Of a stretch of DNA of 6,663 nt, positions 1-4,699 are shown in pieces; position 1 is the first letter of the stretch, and each line of letters begins with the position of its first letter. The DNA lies in assembly GCA_900762245.1 (NCBI GenBank), contig CAAFFR010000138.1, positions 1-6,663 of the forward strand, in the 5' to 3' direction. Under the pieces are notes generated by a model, which did not search any database, was not told where the DNA came from, and saw only the letters and a program-made list of their open reading frames with translations. A program made the translations under genes and the position numbers. The DNA is from an uncultured Oscillospiraceae bacterium (GTDB lineage Bacteria > Bacillota_A > Clostridia > Oscillospirales > Oscillospiraceae).

Positions 1-22
1 GTGTGCCCCAATAGGACACCAA

Positions 23-47
23 AGCCCTCCCCAGATCGGGGAGGGCT
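23..47 (+). terminator. GC-rich terminator-like hairpin
   Basis: AGCCCTCCCC (23-32) pairs perfectly with GGGGAGGGCT (38-47) around a 5-nt loop. The sequence that follows on the plus strand (GTTTGC) is only weakly T-rich, and the minus-strand side (TTTGG) is no better, so orientation is uncertain. It probably ends a plus-strand gene lying left of the window. It could instead act on leftward transcripts from the promoter at 70-98. The arms are nearly identical to the hairpin at 1161-1190. Confidence 0.6.
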
Positions 48-69
48 GTTTGCATTCTATGTAAATTTG

Positions 70-98
70 TACATACCCATAAGGGTATATTTGTGCAA
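70..98 (-). promoter_or_regulatory. Leftward promoter with a dyad operator in its spacer
   Basis: Read on the minus strand, TTGCAC (98-93) and TATGTA (75-70) are separated by exactly 17 bp. The dyad ATACCC-N4-GGGTAT at 73-88 fills most of the spacer and overlaps the -10 box. A bound dimer would block RNA polymerase, which is the usual phage repressor arrangement. Any gene it drives lies left of the window. Its transcript would meet the 23-47 hairpin within about 40 nt, so it may be attenuated. Confidence 0.4.
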
Positions 99-107
99 TA
101 TTCCATC

Positions 108-136
108 TTGCAATTATACCCAACTGGGTGTATTAT
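108..136 (+). promoter_or_regulatory. Rightward promoter with a dyad operator in its spacer
   Basis: TTGCAA (108-113) and TATTAT (131-136) are separated by 17 bp, close to sigma-A consensus. The spacer carries ATACCC-AACT-GGGT (116-129), the same core as the dyad at 73-88. The two dyad centres are 43 bp apart, close to four helical turns, so they could be bound cooperatively on one face of the DNA. The promoter lies about 50 bp upstream of the start at 189 and probably drives the 61-aa and 263-aa genes. A good candidate for the repressor is the HTH encoded at 977-1159, by inference only. Confidence 0.6.
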
Positions 137-188
137 ATGGTTACAAGGTAAGGGACGCAATACAAAAAACAATCGGAGGGAAATTAAT

Positions 189-374
189 ATGACTTACTGG
201 TACGCTGTAATGCAGGACAATGAGGATAACGATTGGGGCTATGGCTCCCACGACCTGGACGAGGCCAAAAAAATGGTTAAAAAATTCCCGGAAGGCTATA
301 TTGCTGTAATCGAAGAAGGCAGTGACCCCATCTGTGTGGACGAAATCAGAGGAGAAGATCTCCGAGAATGCTGA
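189..374 (+). CDS. Small acidic protein (61 aa), function unknown
   Basis: The ATG at 189 is chosen because GGAGGG (175-180) sits 8 nt upstream; the frame is also open further upstream, but no other start has such a site. The 61-aa product is acidic, with an aromatic N-terminus (MTYWYAV), a WGYGS turn near residue 17, a Lys-rich helix (DEAKKMVKKF) and a hydrophobic strand (GYIAVIEEG) before an acidic tail. There is no signal peptide or membrane segment. I recall similar small proteins from clostridial mobile elements, without a known function. It is the first gene after the operator-controlled promoter, and its last codons overlap the start of the zinc-ribbon/HTH gene by 7 nt, so the two are probably translationally coupled. 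Confidence 0.75.
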   Translation: MTYWYAVMQDNEDNDWGYGSHDLDEAKKMVKKFPEGYIAVIEEGSDPICVDEIRGEDLREC

Positions 375-1159
375 GGATTTGCCGGAAATGCCAGACAGAG
401 TACCAGGGAGACCCAGGGTCTACGCTCTGCCCGGCCTGCGTCAAGGAGCAGAAAAAGACTACCATCCGCACCCGCAGTTGCCGAGCCTGCGGTGCCAAAT
501 TTTCCGGCGGTCCACGCGCTTGGTATTGCCCTGAATGCAGACGCGAAAGAAAACAGCAACAGGGACGAGAGAATTACAACCGCAAAATCGCCGGGAAGTG
601 TAGATCTATTGGATCAGAGGATCTTTGCACGCTCTGCGGGGAGCCTTACGTTGTTGCATCTGGACTACAGCGATATTGTCCGAAATGCGCACCGCAGGCA
701 TATGCGGAAGCCGATCGCCGGCAGGCCTTGGAATATTACGCCGTCCACGGGGATCCCGATAAAAGACGGGAACAACGTAAAGCCCAGTCCGCTGAGCTGA
801 TGTGCGTTGTATGTGGCAAGCCGTACATTCCAGCAGACGCGTCGAAAACCTGCTCCCCAGAATGCTCTGCCGAGCTGACCAGGAAAAACACCGCACAATG
901 GGAAAAAACACACAGAGACCAGCGAAGGCAATACCGCCGTGAACGCTACACCGTCAAAGTGAAAGGAGACATAATCATGGGAGAAAAATTAAAGGCAGCA
1001 CGCAAAGCTGCGGGCCTGATCCAGGCAGAACTGGCCGAAAAGGTTGGCTGTACCCAAAAGGATGTCAGCCGCTGGGAAACCGGACAGCGGGAACCTACTG
1101 CAAGGATGCTGAAAAGACTGGCCCAGGCCCTCGGATGCAGCATGGATGAGCTGGTATGA
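368..1159 (+). CDS. Multi-zinc-ribbon protein fused to a Cro/CI-type HTH (263 aa)
   Basis: Probable DNA-binding regulator. Four Cys modules are visible: C5/C8 with C21/C24, C38/C41 with C54/C57, C87/C90 with C104/C107, and C146/C149 with C162/C166. All resemble zinc ribbons or knuckles. Arg/Lys/Gln-rich linkers follow (residues 58-77 and 172-199). Residues 204-263 form a canonical XRE helix-turn-helix (GLIQAELAEKVGCTQKDVSRWETG). The ATG at 368 overlaps the upstream stop by 7 nt. AGGAG (350-354) lies 13 nt upstream, which is rather far, so coupling to the 61-aa gene is likely. The HTH part has its own ribosome binding site and ATG at 977. The gene may therefore give two products, or it may be a fusion of two former genes. 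Metal binding and DNA binding are inferred from motifs, and the target is unknown. Confidence 0.8.
   Translation: MLRICRKCQTEYQGDPGSTLCPACVKEQKKTTIRTRSCRACGAKFSGGPRAWYCPECRRERKQQQGRENYNRKIAGKCRSIGSEDLCTLCGEPYVVASGLQRYCPKCAPQAYAEADRRQALEYYAVHGDPDKRREQRKAQSAELMCVVCGKPYIPADASKTCSPECSAELTRKNTAQWEKTHRDQRRQYRRERYTVKVKGDIIMGEKLKAARKAAGLIQAELAEKVGCTQKDVSRWETGQREPTARMLKRLAQALGCSMDELV
977..1159 (+). CDS. Possible internal-start product: free Cro-like HTH repressor (60 aa)
   Basis: An ATG inside the 263-aa frame, at its codon 204, is preceded by AAAGGAG (962-968) at 8 nt, the best-placed ribosome binding site in this module. Translation from here gives a 60-aa protein that is exactly one XRE/Cro-type HTH domain, beginning MGEKLKAARKAAG and ending MDELV, the usual size of a compact phage Cro. 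The residues encoded by the ribosome binding site (KVKGDII) form the linker in the longer protein. A natural partner would be the dyads at 73-88 and 116-129. Whether the short form, the long form or both are made cannot be told from sequence. Confidence 0.55.
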   Translation: MGEKLKAARKAAGLIQAELAEKVGCTQKDVSRWETGQREPTARMLKRLAQALGCSMDELV

Positions 1160-1160
1160 T

Positions 1161-1190
1161 AAAGCCCTCCCCAAAACGGGGAGGGCTTTT
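1161..1190. terminator. Bidirectional intrinsic terminator
   Basis: AAAGCCCTCCCC (1161-1172) and GGGGAGGGCTTT (1178-1189) form a perfect 12-bp stem with a 5-nt loop, with T-rich sequence following on both strands. It lies just after the stop codons of two converging genes, the plus-strand zinc-ribbon/HTH gene (ends 1159) and the minus-strand 30-aa gene (ends 1196). It is nearly identical to the hairpin at 23-47. Confidence 0.85.
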
Positions 1191-1195
1191 CAGCT

Positions 1196-1288
1196 TCACC
1201 GCCGCAGCATTTCCAGGGCGGCCACATAGAGCAGATAAATATCATCCTCGCTCAGCTTATCCAGAATTCTTACCAGTTCCTCTTTCAT
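1196..1288 (-). CDS. Microprotein of 30 aa, helical
   Basis: ATG at 1288 with AGGAGGG (1294-1300) 5 nt upstream. The 30-aa product begins MKEELVRILDKLSEDDIYLL and ends in MLRR. It has two predicted amphipathic helices around an LSEDD turn. It is the last gene of a minus-strand run of micro-ORFs and ends at the shared terminator. The pattern L..LSE.D.(V/I)..(L/V)Y....E.L is shared with the products at 1462-1569 and 1620-1748, so the three look like diverged copies. I recall similar short ORFs of unknown function beside repressors in clostridial prophages. A small regulatory or protein-binding role is conceivable but not supported by a motif. Confidence 0.6.
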   Translation of the reverse strand: MKEELVRILDKLSEDDIYLLYVAALEMLRR

Positions 1289-1351
1289 AACCGCCCTCCT
1301 CAAGGCTCTGTTTTTGTGGTTTACATGGGTATTATAGGACAACCGCCGGCT

Positions 1352-1447
1352 TTACGCTGTCGATTTTTGACGGCTGCTGAAATTATGCTGAGAATCCACA
1401 GCACGGTGCCGATTTGTCCACACCCCCTTATGCCTGATTAGATACAT
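1352..1447 (-). pseudogene. Micro-ORF with probable frameshift (31 aa as written)
   Basis: A strong ribosome binding site (GGAGGTGA, just after the stop of the 35-aa gene) precedes the ATG at 1447. The frame gives a polar, atypical 31-aa peptide that starts MYLIRHKG. A run of five G (minus strand, 1427-1423) follows codon 6. With one G fewer, the reading moves to a frame that runs to a stop at 1321-1323 and encodes a hydrophobic stretch (GTVLWILSIISAAV) followed by KNRQRK, like a small single-span membrane protein of about 41 aa. I infer a one-base insertion, a sequence error, or a slippery frameshift. The 31-aa reading may be genuine, but it looks less protein-like. Confidence 0.35.
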
Positions 1448-1461
1448 AAGGCTCACCTCCG

Positions 1462-1569
1462 TCACATGCCTAGCTCCATTTTCAGAAACCAGTAAAGGTC
1501 GGATACCGTGTACTCCGAAAGATCCTCCAGCGCGTCCCGGATGTATTTGATCATCATATCTTTGCACAT
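1462..1569 (-). CDS. Microprotein of 35 aa, helical
   Basis: ATG at 1569 with AGGAGGG (1578-1584) 8 nt upstream. The 35-aa product starts MCKDMMIKYIRDALEDLSEY and ends WFLKMELGM. It has the same layout as its neighbours: a helix with Ile/Leu spacing, a polar LSEYT turn, then a second aromatic-rich helix (LYWFLKM). The downstream micro-ORF starts 14 nt after its stop, which points to one operon. The ribosome binding site lies in the loop of a short inverted repeat (TTGCA/TGCAA, 1573-1588). Another ATG four codons in (MMIKYI) could also be used, but its ribosome binding site would be further away. Confidence 0.6.
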   Translation of the reverse strand: MCKDMMIKYIRDALEDLSEYTVSDLYWFLKMELGM

Positions 1570-1572
1570 TCT

Positions 1573-1588
1573 TTGCACCCTCCTGCAA
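1573..1588 (-). promoter_or_regulatory. Ribosome binding site flanked by a short inverted repeat
   Basis: On the minus strand TTGCA and TGCAA flank GGAGGG, so the Shine-Dalgarno of the 35-aa gene would sit in a hairpin loop. With 5-bp arms this is weak as an RNA structure, and it could equally be chance or a protein-binding dyad. Confidence 0.25.
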
Positions 1589-1619
1589 TAAAAAATGTTG
1601 AAAAATGTCGATTGATGTG

Positions 1620-1748
1620 TTATTTTGAGATTGTAGAGCTTACCAGCACATCGTATTCCTTTACGATCATATACACCGCCCGGACAGGATCCGGCGGCAG
1701 CCGCCGCAGAATCTGGGTGATGTGCTGGATGTATGGCTCACTGTCCAT
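1620..1748 (-). CDS. Microprotein of 42 aa, helical
   Basis: The ATG at 1748 is chosen over an upstream in-frame ATG at 1838 because AAGGAGG (1757-1763) lies 8 nt before it and the candidate promoter at 1780-1808 lies between the two. The 42-aa product contains YIQHITQILRRLPPDPVRAV followed by a YMIVKEYDVL helix. This matches the helix, short Pro/Asp turn and Tyr-containing helix pattern of the 35-aa and 30-aa products downstream. It is the first gene of the minus-strand micro-ORF run. There is no signal peptide or membrane segment, and function is unknown. Confidence 0.6.
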   Translation of the reverse strand: MDSEPYIQHITQILRRLPPDPVRAVYMIVKEYDVLVSSTISK

Positions 1749-1779
1749 GGGGCCCGCCTCCTTTGTTTTGGATGGCTTG

Positions 1780-1808
1780 ATACTAGCATGTTTCCCGCCG
1801 GAAATACA
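1780..1808 (-). promoter_or_regulatory. Extended -10 promoter for the microprotein operon
   Basis: On the minus strand, TAGTAT (1785-1780) is preceded by TGC, making an extended -10 box. No good -35 box is seen: the hexamer at 17 bp is TGTATT. The dyad at 1791-1804 falls in the position of the spacer. It lies about 30 bp upstream of the 42-aa gene's start. Confidence 0.4.
1791..1804. promoter_or_regulatory. 14-bp dyad, candidate operator
   Basis: TTTCC-CGCC-GGAAA is a perfect 5-4-5 dyad within the leftward promoter for the microprotein operon. Fourteen-bp dyads of this shape are typical binding sites for Cro/CI-type HTH dimers. It differs in sequence from the dyads at 73-129, so a different regulator, perhaps the 1910-2539 product, may bind it. 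Confidence 0.4.
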
Positions 1809-1822
1809 GCCTAAAGTAAGAG

Positions 1823-1836
1823 GATTGCACCCAATC
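1823..1836. promoter_or_regulatory. 14-bp dyad overlapping a -35-like box
   Basis: GATTG-CACC-CAATC is a 5-4-5 dyad that contains TTGCAC (1825-1830), a plausible -35 box for the plus-strand gene at 1910. The matching -10 is poor: AATATC at 17 bp, or TAAATA at 15 bp. The rightward promoter is therefore only tentative. Confidence 0.3.
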
Positions 1837-1870
1837 ATATGGGGATAAATATCACCCGCATATTACGCTT

Positions 1871-1888
1871 CCACCGGAAATCCGGTGG
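1871..1888 (+). promoter_or_regulatory. Perfect 18-bp dyad just upstream of the 1910 gene
   Basis: CCACCGGA-AA-TCCGGTGG has 8-bp arms with a 2-nt centre. A 2-nt loop is too small for a good RNA hairpin, so a DNA operator is more likely than a terminator. It lies 5 nt before AGAAGGAG (1894-1901), the ribosome binding site of the HTH/coiled-coil gene, where a bound protein could block transcription. Autoregulation by that gene's product is a simple possibility. Confidence 0.45.
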
Positions 1889-1909
1889 GGTACAGAAGGA
1901 GTAAACACC

Positions 1910-2539
1910 ATGAAAAAGACAGTAACCTTTACGGACGAACCCTACATTGCGTGCCTGGATTGCTCACATCGTAGGGATGGCCGGTGCAATGGCCCCCGTA
2001 CATCCACCATGTCGCTGCACGAATGGTGTAAATTCATGCGGGCCGTGAAGGAAGCGGACGGCCTGACCAACAAAGAAATCGAGGCGCGTTCCGGTGTTTC
2101 TTTAAAAACCATTGAGCACATCCTTGCCATGAATATTGACCGGGATATTATGCGGGACACCGCCGCCCGCATTGAAAATGCAATTATCGGCTCCTCCACC
2201 CGGTATCCCTGCTATCTGGCATTTGAAGAAAACATTCCGGATGTGAGTCAGAAAATGAACGCCGCCCTGCGGGAACTGGAACAGTCACTTGGCGAAACCC
2301 ACCGGGCAGCCATTGACAATATTCACACTTCCCACGCTGCGGAAATGCTGGCCATCAATACCACTCACGCCGCAGAGCTGACCGCCGTCAAAGAGGAATG
2401 TGCCACGAAAGTCCAGTATCTCCTGGGACAGAAGGAGCGGCTCCAGCGGGATAACGACAACCTTTGGGCAGAGATCAACAGAAAGTCCCGGATCATAGAC
2501 CGGCTCATTGAAATACAGGAAAAACACTTTAACAAATAA
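1910..2539 (+). CDS. HTH protein with N-terminal Cys motif and long coiled coil (209 aa)
   Basis: ATG at 1910 with AGAAGGAG 8 nt upstream. The N-terminus has a Cys cluster, C15-x2-C18-x7-C26 with C40, which may bind a metal. Residues 51-72 (LTNKEIEARSGVSLKTIEHI) are a clear helix-turn-helix. Residues about 112-205 are strongly heptad-like and charged, predicting a coiled coil, with an internal repeat of about 12 residues (HTSHAAEM at 139-146, NTTHAAEL at 150-157). I recall this architecture from clostridial phages and mobile elements as an HTH protein without an assigned role. It is probably a dimeric or oligomeric transcriptional regulator of the element. It sits between the dyad-rich control region and the recombinase, which suggests control of the lysogeny or excision genes. 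Confidence 0.8.
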   Translation: MKKTVTFTDEPYIACLDCSHRRDGRCNGPRTSTMSLHEWCKFMRAVKEADGLTNKEIEARSGVSLKTIEHILAMNIDRDIMRDTAARIENAIIGSSTRYPCYLAFEENIPDVSQKMNAALRELEQSLGETHRAAIDNIHTSHAAEMLAINTTHAAELTAVKEECATKVQYLLGQKERLQRDNDNLWAEINRKSRIIDRLIEIQEKHFNK

Positions 2540-2570
2540 AAAACCGCCCCGGTCTGATACACCGGAGCGG
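2534..2570 (-). terminator. Terminator-like hairpin with its T-tract on the minus strand
   Basis: CCGCCCCGGT (2544-2553) pairs with ACCGGAGCGG (2561-2570) with one C/A mismatch and a 7-nt loop. The adjacent A-rich run (2534-2543) makes a T-tract only for leftward transcription. Rightward there is no T-tract (CAGCACAGG), so the HTH gene's transcript may continue into the recombinase. No minus-strand gene that would need this terminator was found. Confidence 0.5.
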
Positions 2571-2595
2571 CAGCACAGGCAACCCAACCACGACG

Positions 2596-2630
2596 AAGGG
2601 ATTTCTGCACCCTTATGGTAGCATATCCCT
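2596..2630. other. Overlapping inverted repeats upstream of the recombinase, candidate attachment or control region
   Basis: AAGGG (2596-2600) can pair with CCCTT (2610-2614), or AGGGAT (2597-2602) with ATCCCT (2625-2630). TATG-GTAG-CATA (2614-2625) is a further small dyad. Large serine recombinases often have attP next to their gene, so this 50-bp non-coding stretch is a reasonable place for it. No second copy of any core is visible in the window to confirm it. Confidence 0.25.
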
Positions 2631-2652
2631 CCGCAAATTTCAAGGAGGATTT

Positions 2653-4239
2653 ATGAATAGAATTCCAGGAGCCATGATCAATGCCCGGTATTCCACCGAT
2701 AACCAGAACCCGGACTCCATCGAAGTCCAGGTGCAGAAGTGCCGGGAATGGTGCCATCAGAATGACATCCCCATTCTGGGTATCTATGCCGACGAAGCCA
2801 CCTCCGGCATGAAGGATTCCCGACCCCAATATGAAAACATGATGATGCAGCTGCGCCAGGGAATCGGTGATACCGTGGTGATCTACGATCAGTCCCGCAT
2901 GTTCCGGAAAATGACGGCATGGTTTACCTTCCGGGATGAGCTCACCGCCATGGGTGTGAAGGTAATCTCCGTCACCCAGCCCATGATCGGTAAAGATCTG
3001 AGAGACCCTACCAATTTCCTCACCGAAGGCAGCATGGCTCTGTTCAATCAGATATGGGCATTGCAGAGCCGCCAGAAGACAATGGAGAAGATGCGTTTCA
3101 TGGCCAGAAACGGCCAGCACACCGGCGGCAAGCCTGCCTTGGGTTATGTAGTCAAAGACGGACGCCTGGAGATCTGCGAGGAAGAGGCTGCCATTGTTCG
3201 CCGGATCTTCCGGGAATACGGGGACGGCAAATCCTACCGGGAGATCATCGCCGGTCTGAACCGGGACGGCCTGAAGACCAAACGGGGCAATGCCTTTGGC
3301 AGCAACAGCCTCCACGATCTGCTTCACAATGAGAAATACATCGGAGTTCTGACCTACGGCGGCGCACCCTACCGGGAAGACGGAACCAGAAACACACACG
3401 GCAAGCTCAGCGAGAATGCCATCCGTGTGGAGGATGCCATCCCGGCCATCGTGGAGAAAAATCTGTTTGAGCTTGTGCAGAAGCGCATGGCCCAGAACAA
3501 GCACCAGCAGGGCGGCAGGCCGCCGGTCAAGCGGGATTATCCGCTGAAGGGTAAAGTCTTCTGCGGGGAATGCAAGTCCGCCATGACCATCAGCACCAGC
3601 CGGGGACAATATGACTACTACCGATGCACCGGAAAGAAGCGGCTGCATACCTGTGACGCTGCGCCCATCAGAGCTGACTATCTGGAAAAACGGGTGGCCG
3701 ATACCCTGCGCACGATCCTGGGCAAACCGGAAGAGACAAATGGTCTGATACGCATCCTCAGAGATCAGGCAGAGCAGCTCCAATCCGGCGCAGTTGCCCG
3801 ACTACAGGATCTGATCCAACAGGAAAAGAAAGTCACCGTCAAGCTGAATAATGCCGTGGAAGCCGTCCTCAACGGCCTGGCCAGTCAGACTGTAAAAGAC
3901 AGGATCCAGCAGCTGGAACAGCAAAAAGCCACAATAAGCCGGGACATGCGTCAGTTGAAATCCGCCGTGGATGCATCTGCCATCCCAGAACAAAAGCTTC
4001 GCGATATCCTGGATTTGATTGTTTCCAGCACAGAGGAAGACGCTTCTATTCTGCTATCTATTGTCTACCGCGTAGAAGTCTCCCGGGATGCAATCACCAT
4101 CTGGACTATCCTGAACGCGGATCCTAACGGAATTATTGACGAAAACACCGAAGGTGTGACAATAACTGACGGTGTACCTTTCGGCGTACCAACAGTTTTT
4201 GTCACTGATCGTTATATTCGGATCACTGTGGCAAGATAA
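2653..4239 (+). CDS. Large serine recombinase / integrase (528 aa)
   Basis: Site-specific DNA recombinase that would cut and rejoin attachment sites to integrate or excise the element. The N-terminal resolvase domain (about 1-150) has R12 and the nucleophile Ser14 in ARYSTDNQNPDSIEVQ, then EATSGMKDSRP (48-58) and YDQSRMFR (78-85). The last corresponds to the DRxxR motif of resolvases, with R82 and R85 present but Ser in place of the usual Asp. The recombinase domain follows (about 155-285, starting GGKPALGY). The zinc ribbon uses C304/C307 and C325/C334. A coiled coil spans about 365-440, as expected for this family, with a C-terminal extension to 528. AAGGAGG lies 4 nt before the ATG. Length and domain order are complete, so it is probably active. 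It ends at a strong terminator. Confidence 0.95.
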   Translation: MNRIPGAMINARYSTDNQNPDSIEVQVQKCREWCHQNDIPILGIYADEATSGMKDSRPQYENMMMQLRQGIGDTVVIYDQSRMFRKMTAWFTFRDELTAMGVKVISVTQPMIGKDLRDPTNFLTEGSMALFNQIWALQSRQKTMEKMRFMARNGQHTGGKPALGYVVKDGRLEICEEEAAIVRRIFREYGDGKSYREIIAGLNRDGLKTKRGNAFGSNSLHDLLHNEKYIGVLTYGGAPYREDGTRNTHGKLSENAIRVEDAIPAIVEKNLFELVQKRMAQNKHQQGGRPPVKRDYPLKGKVFCGECKSAMTISTSRGQYDYYRCTGKKRLHTCDAAPIRADYLEKRVADTLRTILGKPEETNGLIRILRDQAEQLQSGAVARLQDLIQQEKKVTVKLNNAVEAVLNGLASQTVKDRIQQLEQQKATISRDMRQLKSAVDASAIPEQKLRDILDLIVSSTEEDASILLSIVYRVEVSRDAITIWTILNADPNGIIDENTEGVTITDGVPFGVPTVFVTDRYIRITVAR

Positions 4240-4276
4240 AAATAGCCTCCTGACATAATGTCAGGAGGCTATTTTT
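4238..4276. terminator. Perfect bidirectional intrinsic terminator
   Basis: AAAAATAGCCTCCTGACA (4238-4255) pairs with TGTCAGGAGGCTATTTTT (4259-4276), an 18-bp perfect stem with a 3-nt loop and T-tracts on both strands. It overlaps the TAA of the recombinase (4237-4239) and the TAA of the converging minus-strand gene (4275-4277). Confidence 0.95.
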
Positions 4277-4697
4277 AATGTTTCACAACATCCCGCCAAT
4301 ATCTGCCAACTTTGTCCGGCTGGGCATCGGGGTCATCCAGGAAGTCGTGGGCCATGGCGGCCCAGATTTCCGGTTTGTCCATGTTGAACTTGATCAGCGT
4401 TTTTCCGTAGTCAGAAAACAGCATGTTCATGACCACCCAGAACTCACAGGGTTTGTGGGTATAGCCGTTCTGGGTCATGACGGCAGTGGTCTGTTCCATC
4501 GTCCATCGGGCAGGAGGGTTCATTTGCTTGGCCCACTCTTTGGCGTCTTCCTCTGTGAATTCATGGCGCATCTTACTCAGATTCCACATGGCCTTGCAGA
4601 GAATATTGAATCTCTCCAAATTGCCGTAGCTGAAGGGCGCGTGCTCCAGGAGCTCAGTGAGTTCCTTTTCGATACACTCGTTGGTGATCTTATACAC
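4275..4697 (-). CDS. Phage-associated protein of unknown function (140 aa)
   Basis: The protein starts MYKITNECIEKELTELLEHA and is rich in Trp, Met and His, soluble and apparently all-helical, with no membrane segment. Sequences such as PPARWTMEQTTAVM and YWRDVVKH at the C-terminus match a family I recall from clostridial prophages (possibly DUF7841, from memory); no function is known to me. The GTG at 4697 is chosen because AAGGTGG (4705-4711) is 7 nt upstream. An in-frame GTG at 4703 overlaps the previous stop as GTGA, but is only 1 nt from the ribosome binding site. It is the last gene of the minus-strand operon and is translationally close-coupled to the jelly-roll gene. Confidence 0.8.
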   Translation of the reverse strand: MYKITNECIEKELTELLEHAPFSYGNLERFNILCKAMWNLSKMRHEFTEEDAKEWAKQMNPPARWTMEQTTAVMTQNGYTHKPCEFWVVMNMLFSDYGKTLIKFNMDKPEIWAAMAHDFLDDPDAQPDKVGRYWRDVVKH

Positions 4698-4699
4698 GG

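Noticed and set aside
1..192. 63-aa plus-strand open frame from the window edge
   Set aside because: It runs through a terminator-like hairpin and the promoter of the 61-aa gene, so it is unlikely to be translated.
606..931. Two minus-strand frames of about 90-100 aa
   Set aside because: Antisense to the zinc-ribbon coding region, whose evenly spaced CxxC pairs strongly support the plus strand.
1321..1404. GTG-started 27-aa hydrophobic ORF on the minus strand
   Set aside because: The hydrophobic sequence may be real, but there is no properly placed ribosome binding site for the GTG. It is better explained as the frameshifted continuation of the micro-ORF starting at 1447.
1573..1848. 91-aa plus-strand open frame
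   Set aside because: Antisense to the 42-aa microprotein and its promoter region, and no convincing ribosome binding site was seen.
2365..3783. 472-aa minus-strand open frame
   Set aside because: It lies antisense to the well-supported serine recombinase and the HTH/coiled-coil gene. No ribosome binding site was identified, and the translation (His/Gly/Leu-rich) looks like a codon-bias shadow.
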